Shown here one piece after another: positions 1 to 10,172 of a stretch of 64,000 bases of DNA (its first letter is position 1; every line of letters starts with the position of its first letter). Both the position numbers and the translations under genes were made by a program. This stretch comes from Xanthoparmelia taractica. Lineage: Eukaryota > Ascomycota > Lecanoromycetes > Lecanorales > Parmeliaceae. The DNA lies in assembly GCA_033085395.1 (NCBI GenBank), contig JANQBS010000050.1:124001-188000 (forward strand), given 5' to 3'. The notes under the pieces are model-generated. The model worked only from the letters and a program-made list of their open reading frames with translations. It did no database searches and was not told the origin of the DNA.

Positions 1-566
1 TGTCCTTATGAAATAATGAGCTGGGATCGGAGCGCAGCTTGCAAGGCTTTGGGTGAACGACATGGTTATACCAGTTGTGGGCTTGAAGTATTCTCCGAGA
101 CAATGGATTCCTAGATCCGTTGCCTGTTGCATAGCATACTTTTCTGCCTTAGATAGCTTGGGTAAAGGCCTTGTCGGGTTTGCTGCTAGTTAATAGCTCC
201 GTCATACTTTTTGATTGTTTGGCAGATTATTTCAGAGGCTTGCATCACCCTAACGGTATAGATGTAAGATCTATCAGAAGAGGAAGAAGAGTGTGAAGCC
301 ATGTCCTTTACTTGGTCGCTCCAGGCTCCGCCTTACAAGGCGGTGCTTCCCACAGATCCACAAACAACACTCCAGTCTAATTCTTTTCACATTATTCCTT
401 CCAGACTCTACGTGCCAACGTCTAACATATCCTGGTATTTAGTTATCAGCGTCTGCTCATATACATCTACCAGTCACACTTTTCGACATCTGGTCCATTA
501 TTCTCGCCGGCTTGTCCTTTACTTTGCGTCTTCGAAGTTCAAGGGCTCACGAATATATCCCTCAAC
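1..566. other. left-edge region without a supported gene
   Basis: No reading frame here shows a recognisable domain or coding character. It probably holds the upstream region of the gene starting at 567, including a pyrimidine-rich stretch from about 300 to 560. Confidence 0.4.
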
Positions 567-1466
567 ATGCAGCCCCCAAAGCAATCCCTACCCATGACTC
601 CGGAATTTGAAAAACGGTTAGCCAAAGTCAACGGAGTTGTTATTGCCTCAAAGATCCCCGAAGGAGGAAAAGTTCTCAAGCCGACGACTCAGAGATACGA
701 GAGATACGTCCGTACAACAAACCGTAATACAAAACGGACAAGGATTTGCATCATCTGCGGCTTTGATTCTCGTGACGCAAGAGGCCTTCGAAATCACTTT
801 GTGGTTTGTGTTGAGCGAAACGGTAATCCAAACGGAGTGCGGTGGGATAACGCATTGCAACCTCCGGCCATGCCTGCAGGGCCTGTGAATATGCAAAGCA
901 GGTATAAAAGCTCCTTAGCAAGTTACCCATTCTTCAAGACTTATTTGGACATTGGCAGTGGATCTCAAGAAATACAGTGCGAAGGCTTACAGCCCAGAGA
1001 TTACGAGCTCAACAACGGTAATATTCATGTAAAAGGACAGCAAAAGTCACTCCCTGATCGCTTTGATAATCGCCAACCGCAGCCGATTTCTGCGCTCTCA
1101 GATGATGGCTTGCAGCTATACCACCCGGACATTCCGCAGATCGACCACCCCGGCAGCGTGCATCTCTACGATCCTCACCTTGAATATCTCAACCCTGAGC
1201 TCAAATGTCCGTATCTGAATGCTTCGGACCCGCGCATCCGAGTGGATGTCTTGACCAATAAAACACTGCTCTCGATGCTGCAAGCCTGGCAAGACCTTAT
1301 CTATGACAGGGGCATGGAATACACTCTACAGCACCCTCGGTTTCAGGAGCTAATGAAAGAGCTGGTTGAAAGAAACGTGATAAGTGCGGATTGGACGTGG
1401 ACTGTCGATGTCGAGGAGGTAGATATGGCTTTTGCTAGGGTAGTGGATGGAGGCCGGAGTCCCTGA
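567..1466 (+). CDS. hypothetical C2HC zinc-finger-like protein
   Basis: Single-exon protein of 299 residues. The only recognisable element is near residues 60-81: C61-x2-C64-x12-H77-x3-C81 (starting CIICGF), spaced like a C2HC zinc knuckle or degenerate C2H2 finger and followed by a conserved-looking NPNGVRWDN stretch. The rest is polar and probably acidic at the C terminus. The ATG at 567 is the first in frame. A second at 594 (MTPEFEK) is an equally plausible start because the preceding residues are low complexity. A DNA-, RNA- or protein-binding role is inference only. I recognise this as a small fungal protein type without an assigned function. Confidence 0.65.
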   Translation: MQPPKQSLPMTPEFEKRLAKVNGVVIASKIPEGGKVLKPTTQRYERYVRTTNRNTKRTRICIICGFDSRDARGLRNHFVVCVERNGNPNGVRWDNALQPPAMPAGPVNMQSRYKSSLASYPFFKTYLDIGSGSQEIQCEGLQPRDYELNNGNIHVKGQQKSLPDRFDNRQPQPISALSDDGLQLYHPDIPQIDHPGSVHLYDPHLEYLNPELKCPYLNASDPRIRVDVLTNKTLLSMLQAWQDLIYDRGMEYTLQHPRFQELMKELVERNVISADWTWTVDVEEVDMAFARVVDGGRSP

Positions 1467-1830
1467 TCTTGTCGAGTGCTGGGGTGCTCAATGGTTTTTT
1501 TCTGATTCGACAACTCCAGATTCCACTTTGGATTTTCGTGATAACAGTTGTACTCTAGGAGAACCATTAACCTCATGGAAGCACATTCTTCGGATGTCTC
1601 TTGTACAACAATAGCATTGTGCACTCACCTTACAACAACGACAAAGCGCTTCTTTGTTTCATCCCTCTGGCATTGTTCACTCCACAGTCTTATAAAGTAC
1701 CCATCCTACCTCTCCTGCGCTTAGCGCTTTTCAACCCAAGACCTGAACCCACAACTCCAATTAAACCCCCAATCATCCACACCTGCCCTCCACAGCAACT
1801 TTTTTCCCACCATCCCTCTCCGCACCCCCA
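1467..1830. other. intergenic spacer
   Basis: About 360 bp with a CT-rich stretch (about 1660-1830) typical of fungal leaders just before the ATG at 1831. No other feature was seen. Confidence 0.5.
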
Positions 1831-2352
1831 ATGGCAAACCCACCCACAACCGAATCCGACCTTGAGATAATCGGCACAGCCCGCAAACCCAACTTCTCGG
1901 ACCTAAGAGAACGTGGCCTCATCGGCCTACCTGATCCTGCCACTGAAATCTTATTTCGAAAAGCGGAATTCGAATCGGAGCAAGCGGAGCAGAAGACACA
2001 GGTGAGAATCCATAAAGGTGAGATTGCTCTATCGTTCTTGAGGACGAAGATTGATGCGTTTGAAAGCGGTGGTGATGGTGTGGGTTCGGGTTCGGGTTCG
2101 GAGGGGTGTGAGAGTGCCAGGAGCGCAGAGGTAGATGTGGAGTATAGTATGGTGGAAGAGAAGTTCGTTAACATCGCCGGCAGCGTTGGTATGCCGAATC
2201 TGCCGGACTCACTGGTCGCTAACGAGGCGTGTGGTGGCTCTGAAAAGGCGGTGCGTGTGCTACGCGACCGCAGCGCCGTTCAGATTCGCCCTTATGCGGT
2301 CGAGCGCGAGATGTACCGTCAGATGATATCTACCGGAAAGGTGAAGGCGTGA
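1831..2352 (+). CDS. hypothetical protein, 173 aa
   Basis: Intronless frame starting at an ATG that follows a pyrimidine-rich leader. The product is charged and soluble, without signal peptide or membrane segment. A Gly-Ser run (about residues 83-92) separates an N-terminal Glu/Lys-rich helix-prone half from a C-terminal half containing several Arg/Val-rich segments. No family is recognised. The Gly/Ser run comes from a short GGTTCG-type tandem repeat near 2085-2100. Coding status rests on length and composition only. Confidence 0.5.
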   Translation: MANPPTTESDLEIIGTARKPNFSDLRERGLIGLPDPATEILFRKAEFESEQAEQKTQVRIHKGEIALSFLRTKIDAFESGGDGVGSGSGSEGCESARSAEVDVEYSMVEEKFVNIAGSVGMPNLPDSLVANEACGGSEKAVRVLRDRSAVQIRPYAVEREMYRQMISTGKVKA

Positions 2353-2807
2353 GGTGAAGGCCGCAACTGGTTCATGGTGAGTTTGATCTAACTGTAGTTC
2401 TTTGAAAAATCGGGGTTGTTACTTATTTTTAGCACGCACTTCTTTATAGAAGGATGGGAACAACATTATAAGCTTACCACTTTAGAGCTAGAGAGCTTAC
2501 TCTTCGACCTCTACGGTTCAGGAATTTGTATACATTCTATATCATACATTGTGTGAATGTATGAGGATATATCTTTCAAACCTATCTTTAGTAACCGGAA
2601 TTTACGTAGTAACCTTGGTATGCATAAGGTATAGAGCCGTCCCAACATTCATCAACTAGCAGCTTTTATTTCCTTCTGATAAAAATCATCCATCGTCACC
2701 CCAATACAAACAATCGCTGCGAATAAAACGTAATACCTTCCTGACAGCCACCCTTTCTATCAACACTCTCTTTGTCGATGATCAAAGGTATTCCATTGAG
2801 CCTGATA
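2353..2807. other. intergenic, no gene seen
   Basis: A/T-rich spacer between a plus-strand gene and a minus-strand kinase relic, so likely two 3-prime ends facing each other. No repeat or RNA gene is recognised. Confidence 0.4.
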
Positions 2808-3293
2808 TCATTCTTTAAATTTGAACGCCCTATTGTCTCTGCCGCTCAGCCACTCCCGAATCTCATCAAATGCATCCCAGTCGTTTTCTGGTATCGACTG
2901 TTGAACGCTTCTATCATACCACTCATATGTTCGGCCTACCCCTTGAAGGCTCTGCCCATTGGCCCGGCAGGAGCCGAAGTCTATGATTACCGGTGTACCA
3001 TTGTCTGCCAACATGATATTAGCGGGATTGATGTCGTTGTGCACGAGTCCTAGTGAATGCAAATGTCGAATGCCTTCCTCGACACCATTTAAGCAGCTCG
3101 CAACATCCTCCAACGCCCCGTTGTCATAATGAAACCTCCTTTTCATGTGGCTTCCAGGGTTTACTGCTCGCATCAGGATTTTTTGGTATTTGGCAAAGCA
3201 GATACCTGTGATCCGACCCTCGCGGACTTGACAGCCTAGGTAGCGTGCAATATTTGGATGAGGACGCCGCTTGAGTATTTCGCAGATTCGACT
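2808..3293 (-). pseudogene. truncated protein kinase relic (C-lobe only)
   Basis: The frame opens just after an in-frame TGA (3294-3296) and runs about 160 codons to a stop at 2808. It reads from the alpha-C/beta-4 region (RPHPNIARYLGC) through the catalytic loop HNDINPAN and a DFG motif (VIIDFGSCR) into a short C-lobe. The first ATG is at 3173, inside the domain. The glycine-rich loop and ATP-binding lysine are absent, and nothing upstream to about 3530 continues them in any frame. The HND catalytic loop is common in an expanded family of short fungal kinases. I read this as a 5-prime-truncated copy. An unseen upstream exon is the alternative. Confidence 0.6.
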
Positions 3294-3951
3294 TCACACC
3301 TTATAACCCGACACCTTATAAAGAAGGTTTACTGTAGTACACGTCGTGAAAGTTAAGAATTTCAGAGCGAACAACCAATCGTGCAAATATAGTTTGACGC
3401 CAACATTACGTAGCTTCTATGGGCAGAAGCTAGGTATATTTACCTGAGCAGCTACCTGTATTTCAGCTTATGACTACTCGTACTTTACCGTTTTAGAGAC
3501 ATCTATTAGTAAAACGCGTATTTAAAACCGCGCACGCAACCCCCAACCTTAGCCTCGCGACCGCGCACCCACATCCCGCGCTCGCGATCAAGACGCCGAG
3601 TTCCGACGTTGGCCCACTCAGAGACCAGATCTAGACGTGTTCTTGGTCCGAAGTTGTGAGGGTTGGATGGGCTGTTGACTGTGGTTGTAAGTATGAGTTT
3701 CAACTTTTACTTGGACGGTAATTGCAGCATATACAGATGGCTCTGGTCGGAATAAGAGAGGCGGAGGGTACACGATAGGGGAAATTAGCGGCCGGGCGGG
3801 CTGAGGGTATGGTGCCGTTGCGGTCCGACCGGATCAGGCAGAGAGGCATCCAGTCTGAATGGATAACCAGTGGGGTGTGAGTGTTTTTGTCCCTTGAGAA
3901 GTTGAAATAGTCGATATAAATCATCAGTTCGATTCAAAGTAGAGAGAAGGT
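3294..3951. other. spacer between two relics
   Basis: About 650 bp with short frames on the minus strand (3506-3703, 3700-3924), neither of which shows a recognisable domain. No promoter or repeat can be named. Confidence 0.35.
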
Positions 3952-4924
3952 TTAAGGAGATTTTTTAGAATTTCTTTTATCTCGTTGAAAGATTTTTAAG
4001 GGGTTTCGTGGTTGTTGTAATATTCTCAAGCTGGATTGGGTGAAGCATGGTAATTTGTATGGATGTGTCGAGAGAGGAGGTCGGAAGGAGAGGTACCTGG
4101 CCGACGGGGTCGCAGTAGATTTGCGCTTGCGATCCATTCTCCCAGGATTTGCAGGAAAATTTGCCGGCACATTGTTGAGCATTACAGCCGCTTTCAGCGA
4201 AAACATACTGCCTTGTAGAGGTTGGTTCAATGCCAGTCCGTCAAATCTTTGCTGAGGAGCTCTCTTTGTTTCCACCCAATGTAAAATTCGTATGAGTAAT
4301 ACAGCCGTTACGGCACCCATGAGGTTAGTCAGTGTTGTGGTAAAAGTGGCGAACAGAGCAAACAAGGACAGCTTTGTGACCGAAAGCAGCGGGTTTGCAA
4401 GACCTTTGACATCGCTGAACTCCGGATATGTCAACAGATAGCCTACTGGAATGAATATTCCGGCTGCAACAAGCCACCGCAATCAATCAAAACTTGCTAG
4501 CAAGAAGGTCGCAAACATCCGGAAAAATGCCTGCCGTTCCCAGAAACCCACCGCTTGCGGCCTTTTCATCTCCTCTCGATCTCATCCAATCCAAATCTCA
4601 ATCGCTTGCGCAGCGAAACTGACTGAAAGGACCGACGCCAACAACAAGTCCTGATACCGCTGAATTAAGTCTCAACCGTCGTGGCTATTGCATGCTTCGA
4701 TCGCCAAACGCATCCGAGAAGCATTTATCGAAGAGCCACCGTACACTGGCGTCTAGAACGTGGTGAAGGAAATGAAGTACGAGTAATGTGATGATGGGAC
4801 CGATCCAGAGGAGGCAGAGTAGCTGGGAGAAGGAGGTACAGTGGGTACGGATGTGTTTGTGCTTTATGGCAGATGAAGTTGGGGGAGAAGAAGTTTTGAA
4901 GGCTGAAGTGGTCTGAGACGGCAT
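3952..4924 (-). pseudogene. polytopic membrane protein relic with in-frame TGA codons
   Basis: From the ATG at 4924 the minus strand encodes a soluble N terminus and one hydrophobic segment (LLCLLWIGPIITLLVLHFL), ending at a TAG near 4688. A second frame then reads DLLLASVLSVSFAAQAIEIW, a TGA (4582-4584), MKRPQAVGFWERQAFFRM, a second TGA (4483-4485), then VAAGIFIPVGYLLTYPEF and a further membrane segment before a basic tail. Coding character continues without change across both TGAs, so these look like nonsense mutations (for example CGA to TGA) in one former gene. Joining the first segment to the second needs an intron or a frameshift. A possible donor lies after the ATPSAR region. The family is not recognised. 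Confidence 0.5.
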
Positions 4925-5485
4925 GATGAGAATGGAGCGCGGGCACTCGGATCTAGTTCGACGTGTGTTGTTTCAAATCGCAACGGTTCTTCATCTCTTT
5001 TGTTACCTACACTTCACTGCTTGGACGCTTTTCGCGAAAAGTAATGTCTTTTTGAAAAAGATTAAGCGGCTCTTGAACGCGAATCTAAGAAAATAAATTT
5101 AGAGTACATGGCAGTTGTCGAAAGATGCAGCTTTCGGGTCAAGGGCATTGAGAGTAATCCGGGTTATCTCCTCCATTTGCTTGCTATAACCTTGCCCCTT
5201 ATTTGGTGCCCGCAAGGAGCAAGTTCGCTGCTATGTGAAGTGAAAGAACCGTATGCGAGCAAGCCTGGCACATTCAGAGAACGCGCTACCAAACCTTCCG
5301 TGTGCTTCATCAAACCACCGAGGAAAAAGAGGCAACCTGGTCGACTGGTAGACATTCACCGAATCCAATTAGTACCAGGATCTCAGTCAGCCTCGTCCAG
5401 TGTGTTGGGGCCGAATTATATTGGATAAAGGAGATGAACAAGCAGCCAGGGAGACAACCTAGCCAGAGTCTGCGGGCCAGGCCGT
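4925..5485. other. intergenic; uncertain short plus-strand frame
   Basis: A 106-codon plus frame (5108-5428) exists but shows no domain and overlaps the 3-prime end of the neighbouring gene region. I do not call it. No other feature was seen. Confidence 0.35.
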
Positions 5486-6445
5486 CTACGGGAGTCTCAA
5501 CAATTGTGCAGGACCATCTTGCCGAGTGCGCATCTTGTGAATAGACAGTACTAAGGGGCGTGGTCGGTCTGCTTTCCGGGGGTTTTGAACACCCGCGTTT
5601 CCCTTGACAGCAGGCATCTTCTTTTGCTTTGGCAGTCTCCCAGTCGGCTTTTTCTCAACGGGCAGCCGGCCTCGAGGATGCTTGGGCGGCATAGTGACGT
5701 CCTTTGTTGCTGCTTTCGCTTTGCTAGCCGGGCGCTCTTCAGGATACTTTGCTGAGCCCTCATATTCCGTGGCTTGCTTTTGCTGAGAAGCCAATACCGT
5801 ATTAGCTCTCTTTGGCCGATTCATGCCAGGTGTTCGTGATGGTGCCGTCGACTTCCGGACTCTATGAGTAGAATTGCTATTAGGTGTTTTCTGTCGCTTG
5901 ACTGGCTTCGCAGCGGTTTTTTTGGTTGTTAGGCTCTTTGGCGGTTCCCCAATCAATCGTCCGACTGGTGCGTCTGGGTTCACTGGGGTCTCCTGTGTCC
6001 TGTCGTGATATCTTTTAACCTCTGGATCGTACTTGTGCCAAAATTGATGGATGGTCATGCCGATCGGTTTGATCCCCCAGAATATATGCTCGCCGGTGTC
6101 AAGAAGAGTGTATATCCTCAACTCTTCGTCTTTTGCTGAGCCCCATATGGGTTTCCAGCCATTCTTACGATCAAGGACAACTCGAAAAGCCCAGTTCATT
6201 TCCTTTTCTCTTATTTCTGCCCGCTTCATTTCGCTGGCTTTCTTGCGGCCTTCAGGTGTATTCATTTCGGCTTCCGTTCGTATATGGTGGGCTTCCCAGT
6301 GCTTGTGACTGCCCGTAGATTCCTCGAATCTTGCCGTTTCCGGACTCCATGGGGTTATTGTCACATTTGGGTTGCCCGACCCTCCAAACGTAGAAGGGGC
6401 CGAGTCCAAAGCTCGCTCGATACTCATCTTGTGGCTTTCCTCCAT
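5486..6445 (-). CDS. AT-hook-like protein, copy 1 (degenerate hooks)
   Basis: A 319-residue protein paralogous to the product of 10173-11303. Shared parts, in order: a variable N terminus; a conserved core with FWGIKPIGM and YDPEVKRY (about residues 110-150); a basic THRVRKS block; a Lys/Pro-rich region; and a C-terminal tail ending MRTRQDGPAQLLRLP. The two AT-hook-like motifs read HPRGRLP and KPTGRLP, so the GRP core needed for minor-groove binding has become GRL. A chromatin role would be inference from the paralogue. The start at 6445 is the first ATG; 6427 is also possible. The gene diverges from the broken FHA kinase at 8194. Confidence 0.7.
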   Translation of the reverse strand: MEESHKMSIERALDSAPSTFGGSGNPNVTITPWSPETARFEESTGSHKHWEAHHIRTEAEMNTPEGRKKASEMKRAEIREKEMNWAFRVVLDRKNGWKPIWGSAKDEELRIYTLLDTGEHIFWGIKPIGMTIHQFWHKYDPEVKRYHDRTQETPVNPDAPVGRLIGEPPKSLTTKKTAAKPVKRQKTPNSNSTHRVRKSTAPSRTPGMNRPKRANTVLASQQKQATEYEGSAKYPEERPASKAKAATKDVTMPPKHPRGRLPVEKKPTGRLPKQKKMPAVKGNAGVQNPRKADRPRPLVLSIHKMRTRQDGPAQLLRLP

Positions 6446-6734
6446 CCGAAACCAGAATTGATCGTTGCACTAGTTGCTTTAATCGATGAAGGAAAAGATT
6501 GAGTAGCTTAAGTTTTTGGTCAAGCTACGCTAGCACAGCGAAAATTGATGATGTCTGATGATGGAAGGATGGACGAAGTGTATTTTTTAATGGTGAAGGG
6601 AGTCGTGATACCTTGCGGGCAGCAGGGATAATCAATGAGCGTTTCGGACAGAAGGGATGTCCGATCAAGATGTTGAGCAGCTCTGAGAAATGCTGCATGG
6701 ACTTTCGGAATAGATTGGATATCAACAAATGGAT

Positions 6735-6813
6735 GGATAGAGAGAGTGTGTGAGAGAGTAAAAGAGAGAGAGAGACACACACAGAGAGAGAGAGAGAGAG
6801 TGTGTGTGTTGGC
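6735..6813. repeat. GA/GT/CA microsatellite
   Basis: A run of alternating purine dinucleotides: GAGA tracts, then ACACAC, then GAGA again, then TGTGTG. It creates spurious Leu/Ser-rich frames on the minus strand. Confidence 0.85.
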
Positions 6814-7741
6814 CCAGCAAGTCTTGGCAAGCCGCAAACGATGTAAGGTACTTCTAAGGTATGTTGATCCAAAGGTAGCGCCTGGTTTTGGTCTAGCTAA
6901 ATTTTGGCTCCCTCCTTGCCTTAGATGCTCCTTTGTCCTTTGGACCTGCTTTCAAGATATCCACGGTCAACATTCATTCAACCTGTGATGTTGAAGCATG
7001 ACCAATGAAACTTGACCCATTCACTTTGCTGAGGAAAGGTCGATAGTGTCTACATGATGGAATGTAAAAAGCCTTGGATTTTCATCTCACTTGCAAGAGA
7101 TTGAATTCCTCAGATGAAGAAAGAAATTGAAGTTCAATCAAATATATCTCTACGATTGCAACACCGGATTGAGTGTACTTGGTATCATTAGAAAGCTCAG
7201 ATCAGGCTCCATAATTCAAATGTATAATATGTAGAACTTAATAGAGATGGACGAAGTCATCCCGAGTATAAGTGATCTTGCGGGAGGTCTAGCGGGCTGA
7301 CTTGGCACGGGATTCCGAAAAGCGTAAGATGGCGAGCCAGAATTGATTACCTAAGGTGTAGAATTCAAGAGGTATTTTTGAGCTCAGCCCTACCTTAGGC
7401 TAGGTACCTTACGCAATCATGTAAAATCATGAGTAAGCTCATGTATCGATTCACAATTGTCTCCAAGGTGATATGCCTTGTTTCAGATGCAGCTGTCTGA
7501 ATGAGCTGATGCACCATAATCTAAATTCGCCCCTTCTGTTGAACTAGCTCAGACAGATATGAATGAGCCTTCACACTATAGCTTCCTGTTGGTGGCCTGA
7601 TGCTCAGCAGTCGTCCGCAGCCGCTGCATCTAGAAAGATCTCGCGCTTTGTTCTGGACTTCAGGACTTCAAGCGTTGTGAAACGCTTTAATACCCGTGCT
7701 TCTGAGTGTCTCAACTTCGAGGGCCACGGCATGGCTCAAGA

Positions 7742-7915
7742 CAATTTTCAAGACGCGATACCCTCTTTGTGCACTCCTATTTGTCTACAATGGTTCAAGA
7801 CAATGGTTCAAGACGTGATACCCTCTTTGCGCACTTGTCTACTTGGTTCAAGACGATGGTTCAAGACGATGGTTCAACAGGTGATACCCTCTTTGTGCAC
7901 TCCCACTTGTCTTCT
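7742..7915. repeat. degenerate minisatellite, three units
   Basis: Three imperfect copies of a roughly 60-70 bp unit containing the core GATACCCTCTTTG followed by a CACT...TTGTCT segment. The core occurs near 7756, 7819 and 7882, separated by short GGTTCAAGAC units that are themselves repeated. No protein family is encoded. Confidence 0.75.
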
Positions 7916-8193
7916 TATGAATACCTTCTGTCCCAGCTGTCCTGGCTCTTCTTATATCATTGCCATTTGCATTGCCGAACAATCTTACCTACGGCAAAAG
8001 AATCCAGTCTGTATAAACCTCAAGTGTTGAAAGTTAGTCCCAGCCCTCCAAAGCTCTGTCTGCGCAAAACTTTACCTGCGGGCCTCTAGAAGTCTCCGAC
8101 TGTGACCGAAGTGGTATCAAGATGGTCGATACTTGGGCTAGGAGTGGTGCTGATCAGCTGGGTGACTTTCCGGATGCCGTGGTGGCTCTCTAA

Positions 8194-9405
8194 TTGACCA
8201 ATGAGACAGGTCCAGTATGCGAAACAGGGGGCTACGGGATATCCTCGTTCCGAGCTCTGAATTCAGATGGAATCCTGGCGGAGAAGAATGGATTGAGGGT
8301 TACCTTCGGCAGGAATGCTTCAGTCAAGCACCGACATCAACTTCTTACATTTGGATCTGACCAACGCTGCAACTTCATACTCAAGACCTCTGAGGCCAGT
8401 CCAGTTCACTGCAAAGCCTATGCTCAGTTAAATTCTGGCCTAGAAGTTTGGGTAATAGAGGACACTTCAGCTCATGGTACTGAATACAAGGATGAAGAAT
8501 CCTCTCGTGCGCAGATATTTAAGACGCTCGTTCGTCGCAGTGCTGCAACGTATGGACTGCATCGCATTAGGATCGGACCTAACAACTTCCACCTTTGGTT
8601 GCCGTCAGACGAACACGAGAAGTTTCAACGTGAGCGCTGGTTCCAACACCTTGACCCCATCCTTGTCACTGAAGGTTTGCTGCAGGAACAACTCTGCGGC
8701 GCTACAAAAGTATTTTGCAAGATACGCCCAATCGGCCAGGGAGGTATGGCCGATGTGTTTCAATATATGGAAAGGACGACCGGCCTCATGATTGCTGTTA
8801 AGGAACAGCTGTGGAATACATCATGAGTGAATCTACGATAAATGTGGAAGTCAAGATGTGGTTCACAGCTATGCCACTGTACCAAGGCCGGCTGTGCGAC
8901 CTATTGCCTCTTGATATTTCTGCGATCGAGGAGGTCATGCTTCAACTCTTTAACGGCGTCGAGTATATGCATCGGAACGGGGTTTTACACAAAGACATCA
9001 AGCCAGCAAATATACTTGTCAAAGGGAAATCACCACCAGACATTGTTTTGGCTGATTATGGAATTTGTGCGTCGCTGGACAATCTGAATCAACTCGTGGA
9101 CCCCGCTGGAACCCCCGGTTATGCAGCCCCCGAAGTCTCGCGAATGGTTGTGCAAACAACAGCAGTCGATGTCTTTGCGCTGGGGGCTACTTTCTTTTCT
9201 ATACTGGAGCCAGAGAGGTGCCACGGGCATTCTGCGACTGTTGCGACTCTGGGGACCGTCATGCAACATCCACCGAAAATATATGGGGGTTCTCGTACAG
9301 AGTATGATGTCTCCTGATCCTGAAGAACGCCCGACCCTGGAAGCATGCTTCAACATAGTATATGCCAAAAATCGCAATCGGAAGGAACGGATCCCGCTGC
9401 TATAA
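8194..9405 (+). pseudogene. FHA-domain protein kinase, broken copy 1
   Basis: The frame aligns along its length with the intact FHA kinase at 13055-15476. Its FHA part reads LLTFGSDQRCNF then SPVHCKAYAQLNSG. The kinase start is GQGGMADVF with AVKE. Three lesions are visible. There is no ATG: the frame follows a TAA and has only a TTG. A deletion after AVKE removes about 30 residues of the alpha-C region and shifts the frame, giving a stop at 8826. The frame resumes near 8811, carries HKDIKPAN and DYG in place of HRD and DFG, and shifts again at a G5 run (9285-9289), after which it reads MSPDPEERPTLEACF to a stop at 9405. The proline-rich tail of the intact copy is missing. Confidence 0.8.
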
Positions 9406-10172
9406 TCGACCCAGCTCTACCAAACGCTCGCAAGCCCTCGCTTGTGGTGCTGCGGCAAGCGGATCGTGCGAGGGCGTGAGTGAGGGAGAGTTGAAGGGAG
9501 TATGAGGGGCAGTTGGTGCGTTTTAGGGGCCAGGTTGGGGGGTTTGCAAAAACGTTGGTAATAGGTACGGTTCTACTTTCCTGCTCTTATACTAATATGT
9601 ATGGTTGCATGGCGTCTGGACGAATATGGGAGGGGCCGAACGGCCATGGGCATGTAAAATTTCTGTGGGGGAAAACTGTCATCCGGTTTCATTTCATGCA
9701 TAGCGCCGGCGAAGGTGGAAGCCGATGTAAGACTTTATATCATCTGGGTACCTCCTTTTCGTCTCTTTACAACTGAATTGATAGCAGCACGTACATGATC
9801 ATTAGCATGGATTAGATAGATTCAAAGAAAGTCGTCCATTGCTACCTGAGCGTGCGAACCCCTTTTTCTTATACCTCTCGCCCGGAGTATGGCTTTACAT
9901 CGCTTTTCAAGTCGCATCCATGGCCCCAGCAATCCCCTTAAATACATTTTGCGCAAATCGATATAATTTCTACCGTCACCCACGCAGCAAGCGAGCTAGG
10001 CGGATTTATAATGTCCGAAATCAACACAGATAACAAGTTCTGCCAGCGGCCATCCTCTGGTACCTTCAAGGTACTCAGTTCGGCATCCCCTGAGCTATCA
10101 TCTAGAGCTCGTGTCCGCTAATGCGGGCTGGAAATCGATATGCAGTTATAAGATAAGGAGTACGCAGGCCGT
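9406..10172. other. boundary between the two module copies
   Basis: About 770 bp separating the 3-prime ends of copy 1 (kinase) and copy 2 (AT-hook gene). This is where a tandem-duplication junction would lie. No recognisable gene or repeat at this resolution. Confidence 0.4.

Larger units (their letters stand above)
6446..8193. other. long intergenic region between divergent copy-1 genes
   Basis: About 1.75 kb between the AT-hook-like gene and the FHA-kinase relic. It contains a GA/CA microsatellite near 6735-6813 and a degenerate minisatellite near 7742-7915, both listed separately. No supported gene. Confidence 0.5.

Noticed and set aside
6520..6872. Leu/Ser-rich minus-strand frames
   Set aside because: Produced by the GA/CA microsatellite.
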